64,000 nucleotides of DNA, from assembly GCF_000018685.1 (NCBI RefSeq), contig NC_010001.1, forward strand, positions 2,496,001 to 2,560,000, written 5' to 3'. The notes beneath the pieces were generated by a model that did not search any database, was not told the DNA's origin, and was given only the letters and a program-made list of their open reading frames with translations. This document shows positions 35,010-42,742 of the stretch, in pieces. Within the stretch, counting starts at the first letter, position 1; every line of letters starts with the position of its first letter. The position numbers were made by a program, and so were the translations under genes. Source of the DNA: Lachnoclostridium phytofermentans ISDg (lineage in GTDB: Bacteria; Bacillota; Clostridia; Lachnospirales; Lachnospiraceae).

Positions 35010-35120
35010 TAAAGAAGCTTTATAATAAAGATGCTGTATAATAAAGATGCGTATGATAAAAAAGCATAACTAAAGATTCTGTATGATAAAAAAGCATGAA
35101 TAAAATTGATTTATAATTAA
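34995..35120. repeat. tandem copies of the ftsH 3' end, 14-16 bp period, about eight units
   Basis: The last codons plus stop of the ftsH-like gene (AAAGAAGCAGTATAGT) are followed by AAAGAAGCTTTATAAT, AAAGATGCTGTATAAT, AAAGATGCGTATGAT, AAAAAAGCATAACT, AAAGATTCTGTATGAT, AAAAAAGCATGAAT and AAAATTGATTTATAAT, back to back. The units vary by point changes and one- or two-base deletions. They carry no frame and no hairpin of note. Confidence 0.8.
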
Positions 35121-35137
35121 GCACTCTATATAGTAAA

Positions 35138-35170
35138 AATCCGAGACTTTTGCTCTCGGATTTTTTTTGC
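35138..35170 (+). terminator. intrinsic terminator of the ftsH-like gene
   Basis: AAATCCGAGA and TCTCGGATTT form a 10-bp stem followed by a T-tract of eight. Confidence 0.85.
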
Positions 35171-35283
35171 TTACTCCTTTTTAATTTTAAGATATTCGAA
35201 TGTGGTAATGCCTTTCTTCCTCATTTAGTTAATCTTAAAATAAATAGTTGCATTCTCTATAATTCTGTTTATTTTTTAATCTA

Positions 35284-35312
35284 TTGACATTTCAAACGTT
35301 TTACAATACCAT
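35284..35312 (+). promoter_or_regulatory. promoter candidate for the lipoprotein gene
   Basis: TTGACA (35284-35289) and TACCAT (35307-35312) are spaced by 17 bases, about 110 bases ahead of the start. The -35 is perfect and the -10 poor. Confidence 0.45.
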
Positions 35313-35420
35313 ATATTTACATGTGATAAAAATTTGGTAATATGAATGTTATATCAGATAATATTAGATGTTTTGGCTTGGTAGTTCTTTTTAAGCCGCC
35401 GTACACGGAAAGGGAGAATA

Positions 35421-36017
35421 ATGAGAAATAATCGTTTTACCTCCAATAAGAAACTAATGTTGGGTCTATCTGTAGTTATGGCTGCCTGTATGCTAATCGC
35501 TTGCACGCCTAACTCAAACCCTGTAGAGACAGTTCAGCCTTTTGAAATATCGGTAACTGAGGTAAAAGTAATCAGCAACCAGCAACAGATGATTCAAGAT
35601 AATAATCTAACCCAGAGCGATCAAATTAAAAACCGGCTAGTTGTCTCTGTGTCAATCAATAATGTTACAGATATGGAGTTTAAAAAAGTATGGTATGAAC
35701 TTCAACTCAATTCTGAGGTCAAACCATACATTGCTAGCCAAATAATAGAATTTACGAGTGATAAGATGAATATTACTACGCACGAAAAGTCATTGGCATC
35801 TAGCTTAAATGACAAAACTGCAGTTTGGGGATTTTCTCACGACTGGAATATGTCACTGACTTCTGAAGATGATTTGAATTCTTACCATGGTCTTTCGCCC
35901 GAGGAACTCGCAGAAGAGCTCAAAAGCATTACTGTGCAAGTCAATTGGAGTGGCGGAAAACAAACAGAAACAATTCCGCTCGAACTCAGCGAAAATGATG
36001 TGAATCTGCTGAAGTAA
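35421..36017 (+). CDS. lipoprotein of unknown function
   Basis: A 198-residue exported protein. The signal is long and ends in the lipobox LIAC (Cys at about residue 28), followed by a short Pro/Asn tether. The mature domain is beta-rich (FEISVTEVKVISNQQQ, NRLVVSVSINNVTDMEFKKVWYELQL, ITVQVNWSGGKQTETIPLEL) and looks like a small Ig-like or FxLYD-like sandwich. I do not recognise a family. It stands alone between two terminators; AAAGGGAG precedes the ATG. Confidence 0.7.
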   Translation: MRNNRFTSNKKLMLGLSVVMAACMLIACTPNSNPVETVQPFEISVTEVKVISNQQQMIQDNNLTQSDQIKNRLVVSVSINNVTDMEFKKVWYELQLNSEVKPYIASQIIEFTSDKMNITTHEKSLASSLNDKTAVWGFSHDWNMSLTSEDDLNSYHGLSPEELAEELKSITVQVNWSGGKQTETIPLELSENDVNLLK

Positions 36018-36050
36018 TGTTATTAGAAAACAAGTTTAAAAGAACATAAG

Positions 36051-36096
36051 AGGGACTATAGCAAAAAAAGAAATTTTGCAATAGTCCTATTTTTTA
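36051..36096 (+). terminator. intrinsic terminator
   Basis: GGGACTATAGCAAAA pairs with TTTTGCAATAGTCCT around a purine loop and is followed by ATTTTTTAG. Confidence 0.8.
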
Positions 36097-36251
36097 GTCC
36101 ACGAAATCAGTAAATTGCGTTACGGGAAATGGAAAAAGATCTTTTTTATCATGAAAGTAGGAGTAGATAAATAGACTGTAGTAAACTTTAAGAATAACAG
36201 AAAATCACATTTTAATCTTACAATTAAACCAAATCATTAAAAGGAGGAGTT

Positions 36252-36815
36252 ATGCTATATCATGTATCCAATATATCAGGTCTAAAAAGTATTGAGCCTA
36301 GATCTTCAACCCACGGGAAACCATATGTTTATGCTGCAGATAATTTTGTTATAAGTTTACTTTTTGGTGTACGTCAAGATGATTTTGATTTTATTATAGA
36401 TTTAAATAATGACGGAGTACCTGAAATATATGAGTGTTATGAAGATGCTTTGGTTTTGCACTATAAAGAGAAGCAATGCTCTGTTTATCGACTGAAAGAT
36501 AGCGGTTTTTTAAAGGGGCAGACTTCTTGGGATGCTGAATTAGTTAGTGAACATACAACCTATGTTGAAAGTGAAACTGTAATTAAGGATTTATACCCAA
36601 GGTTAATGGAAGAAGAAGCAGACGATAATTTAATTATACACCGATATGAGAATACTATAGAATATAAACATTTAGTTTCGATGCATATCGTGGACAGATT
36701 AATCCGATTTAATGCTATGAAGTATATTGAATTTGATGAAAGATTTCAAAAGTACTATAGTAAATTAATTCAGGGATTAAATGATTTGATGTCTGGACAT
36801 TATCTCAATGGCTAA
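36252..36815 (+). CDS. uncharacterised 187-residue protein with an ART-like N-terminal pattern
   Basis: Soluble, no signal or membrane segment. The N-terminus LYHVSNISGLKSIEPRSSTHGKPYVYAADN resembles the opening of ADP-ribosyltransferase-fold proteins (His in a first strand, then a Gly-Leu turn and a strand with Tyr-Ala). Later blocks such as YECYEDALVLHYKEKQCSVYRL, SWDAELVSEHTTYVESE and HIVDRLIRFNAMKYIEFD look conserved. No antitoxin or partner gene is adjacent. The function is unknown and the fold suggestion is a guess from pattern. AAAGGAGGAG provides a strong start. Confidence 0.6.
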   Translation: MLYHVSNISGLKSIEPRSSTHGKPYVYAADNFVISLLFGVRQDDFDFIIDLNNDGVPEIYECYEDALVLHYKEKQCSVYRLKDSGFLKGQTSWDAELVSEHTTYVESETVIKDLYPRLMEEEADDNLIIHRYENTIEYKHLVSMHIVDRLIRFNAMKYIEFDERFQKYYSKLIQGLNDLMSGHYLNG

Positions 36816-36858
36816 ACTACATACGAATCTTAAACTAAGTATAATATCTAGGAATCTA

Positions 36859-36896
36859 AAAACAGCAGACACAATTTAGTATCTGCTGTTTTTTTG
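36859..36896. terminator. bidirectional terminator between convergent genes
   Basis: AAACAGCAGA pairs with TCTGCTGTTT (10 bp plus flanks), with runs of T on the plus strand and A before the left arm that serve the minus strand. Confidence 0.8.
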
Positions 36897-36923
36897 CCCA
36901 ACTAGAAGCTTCTGCATATACAG

Positions 36924-38393
36924 TTACTTTAATTCTTTCTGCTTCGCAGGTTTCTTTATAGTTTTCCAAGCATGCAATGCAAGAGAAAGAGCAATAACTC
37001 CATAGCATATAAATACACGGAAATACTCACCAATCAAAGAACTACCTAATAAATTACTTGCTGAAAGTGGTGCAACAACAAATAGGGTATGAAATAGGAT
37101 AACACCAAGGATTGCTTGTTTATTGTTCGCCATTTGAACACCTGCTCCGCCTACAAGTAATGCAGCTATAGCATATAGACCAACCATAGAATGAGCTCCA
37201 TAGGTGGAAAAGGTTCCAAGATTTTGAAGGTAAATTAATTGTCCCCAGCTAGCTAAAACAGTAGAAATGCACATCGCAATAATACGTGTTTTATTTACAT
37301 TAATTCCTGCCGAGTTAGCAACAGTTCTGCTCTGACCGACAGTACGCATATTCTGGCCAAGCTTTGTACTTAAAAGCCAGCGATTGAAACCACAAATCAA
37401 AATAATTGCCGCATAAGTACATACTGGTAGAGAAATACTCATTGTAATATCAAAAACTACAGGAATATAGGTTAGTGCATATACAATGATAGCTATAATT
37501 ATCATTGCTAGGTATTTGTTTACTTCAAGTTCTTTATGTTTTTGAATTAACTTAATCGAACAAATCTTTGTAATAACATAAAGGATAGCTAACACACAGC
37601 CAATGGTAATCGCATTTAATAACAACAGACGGTCAGTTCCTAGAAAATCACGGATAGCTGGTATCAATGTTAAAAGGAGTAGAAGAATCGTGACACTTAT
37701 TTTAATGATAGATAATTTATAGCCTGATTTACCCTCCTTCTTTTTTCGTAGGATTACATTAGCAGCACTAAAAACAAAATACAGGACTAGAAGAATCCGA
37801 AGTAAAAGTAACATGCTAACGGTATCTAAGGCATACTTTAGATTTCCCGTTAAATCTATGGTATTTTTAACACCAATTCCACCTGCAATCATTAATGTAG
37901 TATCCTTGATTGGAATAATACCTCCAAGAATGAAAAGGAAAAATAGTTGATATAACCCATCCGCAAAGTAGGCGAGTACCATACCGGAAATCATTTCAGC
38001 ACCTTTTGTTTTATTGTAGAGCCATCCAACAAGGAATCCAAATAAAATGGCGATTGGTGTACTTAATAAGACACATAGAATCAATCCGGTAATTCCAGTG
38101 AAACCCCAATATACGACAAAGAAAATAGAAATCTGAGCAGCCATGGCACCAACTACGATACCAAAGTTTAACCCTAACCCAGCTAGTACTGGGATGATTA
38201 GTGCTATAACTAAAAAGGTATTTCTTCCGAATCTCGTAAATACCTCCGAAACCGTAAAAATTAATGGTTTTCCAGTCGTTGCTATACCGAATATACAAAG
38301 TATAAGAAACATAAGAACAACCTTATTAGAATAGATATTTTTTAATCCATTACCAAGTTGCTTTTTGGAATAGGAAAGAAAATTATTCTTCAT
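36924..38393 (-). CDS. ABC importer permease 2 of the DUF3798 system (BPD_transp_2)
   Basis: Integral membrane subunit, 489 residues, longer than most family members because of an insert of extra helices around residues 200-300 (LLLRILLVLYFVFSAANVIL, KISVTILLLLLTLIPAI, ILYVITKICSIKLI). The family coupling loop is LGQNMRTVGQSRTVANSAGINVNKTR, and the first gate region GLNFGIVVGAMAAQI is clear. I start at 38393 because AAAGGAGGTGC lies 5 bases ahead. It overlaps the upstream permease gene by 11 bases and is the last gene of the minus-strand operon. Confidence 0.85.
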   Translation of the reverse strand: MKNNFLSYSKKQLGNGLKNIYSNKVVLMFLILCIFGIATTGKPLIFTVSEVFTRFGRNTFLVIALIIPVLAGLGLNFGIVVGAMAAQISIFFVVYWGFTGITGLILCVLLSTPIAILFGFLVGWLYNKTKGAEMISGMVLAYFADGLYQLFFLFILGGIIPIKDTTLMIAGGIGVKNTIDLTGNLKYALDTVSMLLLLRILLVLYFVFSAANVILRKKKEGKSGYKLSIIKISVTILLLLLTLIPAIRDFLGTDRLLLLNAITIGCVLAILYVITKICSIKLIQKHKELEVNKYLAMIIIAIIVYALTYIPVVFDITMSISLPVCTYAAIILICGFNRWLLSTKLGQNMRTVGQSRTVANSAGINVNKTRIIAMCISTVLASWGQLIYLQNLGTFSTYGAHSMVGLYAIAALLVGGAGVQMANNKQAILGVILFHTLFVVAPLSASNLLGSSLIGEYFRVFICYGVIALSLALHAWKTIKKPAKQKELK

Positions 38394-39486
38394 TCGAAGC
38401 ACCTCCTTTGGCCTTAGTAAGAGCATAAAGGATAATTCCATTGGAAATAATCATACGCAAAATATCGGAAAGATCAGTTCCAGTAAGAGCTTTATTTGCC
38501 ACCGGAAGAGCAATAACTAGAATTCCTTGGAATAAAAAGGTACCAATAATAACATGAACGATTTTCGCTCTCGTGGTACTGGCACCGCCTATTAATATAG
38601 CAGCAACACAGGTAAATCCCATCATTAATGGGGCATTATACATCTGTAAGAAGCCAAATGCTTGAGCATAGGTGATAATACCAATGGCTCCAAGAGAAGT
38701 AGATAGGGCAGTACCAATAATTCTTGTTCTATTTACATTGATACCACTTGCCTTTGCAAAATTAGGATTTGCACCAGCTGCACTCATTGCAATTCCTGTT
38801 TTACTTTTCATAAAGAGATAAACTAAAAAGCATAAGAAAAAGAAAAATAACAATAAACCTGTAGGAACAAATAATCCTGTTTCAGGTTTGCCGATGGTAA
38901 TTGCGCCAGCTTTATTCATAATTTCACTAAAGCTACTTTCTAAACTTATGGTATTTCTTGCACCTTCTCCACCAATTGGCCACTTAATATCTCCGTTTTT
39001 AAATGGTAAAGTTACCCATAGAATGTTCATAAATGCAATGATTGAGAATCCAACATAGGTGGATACTGTCATTTCAGAACCCTTTACACGATTTAGTAAG
39101 ATTCCGTAACCAATACCTACAATCCAAGCAATAACAGAAGATAAAATGATTGCAAATAGGATAGTAGCCCAAGCGCCAAGCATTTTATTTCCATCAAATA
39201 TGGAAAGGTTCGCAATATTAAGTTCGATTGCTACAAGGGAGCCAAACAGTCCACAAACGATACCAAGACTTACTCCAAAATTTGGACCGATTCCACATTG
39301 AATGGCAGGTACCATGGCAAGTACAAGAATACCATACATTCCCCAACGTCTTAGCACATTACTTAATAATGCTACAGTGTCCATCTTGTAGAAACCAGCT
39401 GCAAATAATACGAGAATGAAAAAGGTAAAAATAATTAACCTTGGAAGCCCTATCGCATGATAAAGGTTTTGTATTTTTTTATTCAT
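38383..39486 (-). CDS. ABC importer permease 1 of the DUF3798 system (BPD_transp_2)
   Basis: Integral membrane subunit, 367 residues, about nine helices. It pairs with the permease gene that follows; both carry the GPNFGVSLGIV-type motif and the cytoplasmic loop ending GANPNFAKASGINVNRTR. GAGGAGGTGGATAAGG precedes the ATG. Its start overlaps the ATPase gene by 8 bases, and its end overlaps the second permease by 11. Confidence 0.87.
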   Translation of the reverse strand: MNKKIQNLYHAIGLPRLIIFTFFILVLFAAGFYKMDTVALLSNVLRRWGMYGILVLAMVPAIQCGIGPNFGVSLGIVCGLFGSLVAIELNIANLSIFDGNKMLGAWATILFAIILSSVIAWIVGIGYGILLNRVKGSEMTVSTYVGFSIIAFMNILWVTLPFKNGDIKWPIGGEGARNTISLESSFSEIMNKAGAITIGKPETGLFVPTGLLLFFFFLCFLVYLFMKSKTGIAMSAAGANPNFAKASGINVNRTRIIGTALSTSLGAIGIITYAQAFGFLQMYNAPLMMGFTCVAAILIGGASTTRAKIVHVIIGTFLFQGILVIALPVANKALTGTDLSDILRMIISNGIILYALTKAKGGASNEE

Positions 39487-41080
39487 CCTTATCCACCTCC
39501 TCTATAACGCCAGACATTGCAAGACCGAAATCTGTATCAGAATCATCTGCCTTTAATACTCTTGCAACTTTTCCTTCAGAGACAATTGCAATTCTATCAC
39601 AAATACTTCGAAGCTCATTTAATTCTGAACTTACCATAAGTATCGTTAACCCTTGTTCACGGTTTAACTTTGCCAATAATTCAATCACCAATTTTTTAGC
39701 TCCGATATCAATTCCTCTCGTCGGTTCTGATACAATTAATAGCTTTGGTGCTAAAGTTAGTGCACTTGCGATACACACTTTTTGTTGATTTCCCCCCGAT
39801 AATCTACCTACCGCTTGTTCAGGACCAGTACACCTTATATCTAATGTCTTTATCATTTGTTTTACATGATGACTTGCAGCTTTTTTATGATATAATTTAG
39901 CGATTCCTAGATTATATAAAAATTTGTTCTGAACTTGCATCGCAGTAAAAATGATGTTTTGTTCAATTGAATCATTTAATAATAACCCTACACCACGTCG
40001 GTCTTCGGATACAAAGGCAATTCCTTTCTTTAAAGCATCGCCAAGCACTTTAGGCTCTATTTCTTCTCCATCAAAATGGATGGTTCCTTCTGATTCATAT
40101 AATCCCATAATACCATTTGGGATTCCTAATTTTCCTTGCCCTGCAAGTCCTCCAATTCCAAGTATTTCGCCGCGTCGAATAGACAGATTCAATTGATTTA
40201 CTTTTTCACCAGGCATATTTACGGAGAAATTACTAAGTTTCAGTATGATATCGTCCTTATTTAAAGTTCTAGTATCTTCGGATTCATCCAGAAGCTTTTC
40301 AACCTCACGACCAATCATCATTTCAGCAATTTTTGCAGCACTCGTTTCTTTCGTAAGTACGCGGTTAACCAGTGATCCATCTCTTAGGATCGTCATGCTG
40401 TTGGTTACTTGCATAACTTCGTCAATACGATGCGTTATAAAGACGATAGCAATTCCTTTCGATGAGAGTAGTCGCATAGTATCAAGCAGTCGTTCTGCTT
40501 CACTTTCTGTAAGCACAGCAGTAGGTTCATCAAAGATTAGAAGTTTAATTCCTTGTTTATCAATCTCTCTGGCAATTTCAATAAATTGCATATAACCAAC
40601 CGGAAGTCCCTTTACCTTAGCGTATTCTTCAATATTAAGACCGATGGTATCCAGTGCTTTTCTTGCATCTTTTGCCATCGCTTTTTGATCTAGTTTTTCA
40701 AGGGATTTACTAAAGATCCTACTTAAGAAAGTAGGTGTTGTTATCTCACGGCCAATCTTAATATTTTCTGTAATGTTAAACCCAGGAAGAAGCATAAATT
40801 CCTGATGAACCATTCCAATTCCTAACTCCATCGCTTTTTGAGGACTATCAATGGTAACTGGTACACCGTCTATTTCGATGGAACCATCAAAACCACCTGT
40901 GTTATGCACAACAGGCATTCCAAATAAAATATTCATTAGCGTTGATTTACCTGCACCATTTTCCCCCATAAGTGCATGGATTTCGCCGGGAGCTATCTGT
41001 ATATTAATATTCTTTAATACTTGATTCCCGAAGTAATCCTTCGAAATATTATTCATTTTAAGAACATATTTCGTATCCAT
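39479..41080 (-). CDS. ABC importer ATPase of the DUF3798 system (two ABC modules)
   Basis: Double ATPase of 533 residues in the nucleoside/sugar importer family. Module one: Walker A GENGAGKST, LIFDEPTAVLT, and signature LPVGYMQFIEIAREI replacing the canonical LSGGQ. Module two: degenerate Walker A GLAGQGKLG, signature LSGGNQQKVCIASAL, LIVSEPTRGIDIG. I begin at 41080 (AAAAGGAGGAATTGT upstream), not at 41146. It resembles the ATPase of the salvage operon, but their operons differ in receptor type. Confidence 0.9.
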   Translation of the reverse strand: MDTKYVLKMNNISKDYFGNQVLKNINIQIAPGEIHALMGENGAGKSTLMNILFGMPVVHNTGGFDGSIEIDGVPVTIDSPQKAMELGIGMVHQEFMLLPGFNITENIKIGREITTPTFLSRIFSKSLEKLDQKAMAKDARKALDTIGLNIEEYAKVKGLPVGYMQFIEIAREIDKQGIKLLIFDEPTAVLTESEAERLLDTMRLLSSKGIAIVFITHRIDEVMQVTNSMTILRDGSLVNRVLTKETSAAKIAEMMIGREVEKLLDESEDTRTLNKDDIILKLSNFSVNMPGEKVNQLNLSIRRGEILGIGGLAGQGKLGIPNGIMGLYESEGTIHFDGEEIEPKVLGDALKKGIAFVSEDRRGVGLLLNDSIEQNIIFTAMQVQNKFLYNLGIAKLYHKKAASHHVKQMIKTLDIRCTGPEQAVGRLSGGNQQKVCIASALTLAPKLLIVSEPTRGIDIGAKKLVIELLAKLNREQGLTILMVSSELNELRSICDRIAIVSEGKVARVLKADDSDTDFGLAMSGVIEEVDKDE

Positions 41081-41109
41081 ACAATTCCTCCTTTTTTGTA
41101 AAAAACAAA

Positions 41110-41144
41110 GGTTCCCAGCTGTTTTGTTTGGAAACGAGGGAACC
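41110..41144 (-). terminator. attenuator hairpin between receptor and ATPase genes
   Basis: On the minus strand GGTTCCC and GGGAACC form a 7-bp stem and are followed by TTTGTTTTTT. Its position between the lipoprotein and ATPase genes would lower transporter expression relative to the receptor. Confidence 0.6.
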
Positions 41145-41232
41145 AATTTTCTTACATTTCAATTAAATTTATAGCTTATAAGAAATTTTGAATTAATCTG
41201 AGAATCAGAACAAGGATCTGATTCCGATAACA

Positions 41233-42369
41233 TTAAAAATCATGGTATGGACAAAGTAGAAGATAGAAGTTATCTAAAGTTCCTTTGGTTTCATCCACAT
41301 AATTTGACACTTTTACGTCCTGTCCACCAGCCACATCATTAAATATTTTAAAGAGTACCTCTTCGTCAACAGTACCTTTTGTGCGACCTTCGCAATATTC
41401 AATTGCATATTTTACACCAGACTTAACCATTAACATGTTTACTGGCACATTCCATGTGGACATTCTACCTGTATTACCATAATCAGCAACTTTTGAAGTG
41501 ATGGAATCTAACATATAGTCAACATCACCTTCATGACCAGTTACATCAATTCCCATAGCAGCTGGATATCCATGGTAAGGAGATGGACAGCATTGTTGAG
41601 GAAAAATTGCATTTTGTTCTGCAATGGTACGGATTAGTGGTTCTTGCATTGCGCAGTTAGTACTAAAGAAAGCAGTATCTTTGCCATATTGCTTTACATA
41701 TTCAGGGATATTTTCAATAATCCATTGTTGTGCACCAGAAACGCCAGCATCTCCTGTTGGGTCTGGAGCAGTTGCTTCTACATACTCGATTCCTAGTTTC
41801 TCACAATTCTTAACAAATAGTTCACGTCGAGCAGCAATGGTAGCATAGGAGAGATGACGAGCAAAAGATATATGTACAAATGTTTTTGCTCCTTGTTTTA
41901 CTGCCTGTTCGATTACCGACGTACCCATAGATATTTCATCAACTAAAAGACAAATATCTGCTTTACTAGCTACGGTTGCAGGATCTTCTGCTACAACACC
42001 ACAGATAAATAACATATCCGGTCTTGTTTCGCGTACTTTGTCAATTGCAGCAGCTGTACCTGGTACTGCCTGTACGAATACAATAGCTTTGACATCTTTA
42101 TCACTTGCAAGGCCAACGACCTGCGCTATGGTTGCTTCGGTTTCCGTTGAAAAGTTATCAGGATATGTTGCTGTAACGATTTTATCTGATCCATACTCAG
42201 AAAGTATCTGTTTTGCAGCTTGATATTCTTCTTCTCCTTGGGATACCGTACCTGTGACGATTCCTATCTTATAATTGGAACTATCACCAGATGTTGCAAT
42301 ATTGCCTCTACATCCAGTAGTCATTAAGACCATAGAGATGATAAGCAATAAACTAAAAATTCTTTTCAT
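41233..42369 (-). CDS. DUF3798 substrate-binding lipoprotein
   Basis: Predicted receptor of an ABC importer with unknown ligand. The 378-residue precursor has a lipobox (LMTTGC, Cys20) and a periplasmic-binding fold related to BMP proteins (YKIGIVTGTVSQGEEEYQAAKQI, VKAIVFVQAVPGTAAAIDKV, FVHISFARHLSYATIAARRE). Features that point to DUF3798 are EATAPDPTGDAGVSGAQQWI and the Cys-rich FSTNCAMQEPL...PQQCCPSPYHGYPAAMG. The ATPase and two permease genes follow. GGAGTATACGCT is upstream. A palindrome at 42446-42458 lies near its promoter region. Confidence 0.82.
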   Translation of the reverse strand: MKRIFSLLLIISMVLMTTGCRGNIATSGDSSNYKIGIVTGTVSQGEEEYQAAKQILSEYGSDKIVTATYPDNFSTETEATIAQVVGLASDKDVKAIVFVQAVPGTAAAIDKVRETRPDMLFICGVVAEDPATVASKADICLLVDEISMGTSVIEQAVKQGAKTFVHISFARHLSYATIAARRELFVKNCEKLGIEYVEATAPDPTGDAGVSGAQQWIIENIPEYVKQYGKDTAFFSTNCAMQEPLIRTIAEQNAIFPQQCCPSPYHGYPAAMGIDVTGHEGDVDYMLDSITSKVADYGNTGRMSTWNVPVNMLMVKSGVKYAIEYCEGRTKGTVDEEVLFKIFNDVAGGQDVKVSNYVDETKGTLDNFYLLLCPYHDF

Positions 42370-42742
42370 AGCGTATACTCCTTTTTTATTTTTGGTTCAG
42401 GTGATAACAATTATAACTTTTTATTATACAACTGATCAGCTCTATTTTACTAAGTAAAGCGTTAAATTACAAGAGTAAATTTTATCTAATTAAAGCGTTA
42501 CGTGGTAAAGCGTTGCGGGTTAACGTGTAATCACGGTAAAGTTGTGACTTGCTAGCATGTCAAATTATATAATTATCATCTATTTTCTATGAAAAATAGT
42601 GTTTAATCAGCTCTGCTGAAGTATTTTAAATAAATTAGCAATTGAGAACAAATTCCCAATATTCTCACATAATTCTTTGTCAATTGTCCAAAATAGTTCT
42701 AAGAGCCCACAAAACAAAGATTGTCTAGAAATGAGGCGAACT
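42370..42742. promoter_or_regulatory. divergent control region between importer and hydrogenase
   Basis: This 373-bp region drives both divergent units. TTTACTAAGTAAA (42446-42458) is a perfect 13-bp palindrome, and CTGATCAG lies beside it (42432-42439). TATAAT appears on the minus strand within about 70 bases of the importer start. The motif (T/G)AAAGCGTT(A/G) occurs three times in direct orientation (about 42455, 42494 and 42508). The regulator cannot be named. Confidence 0.45.
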
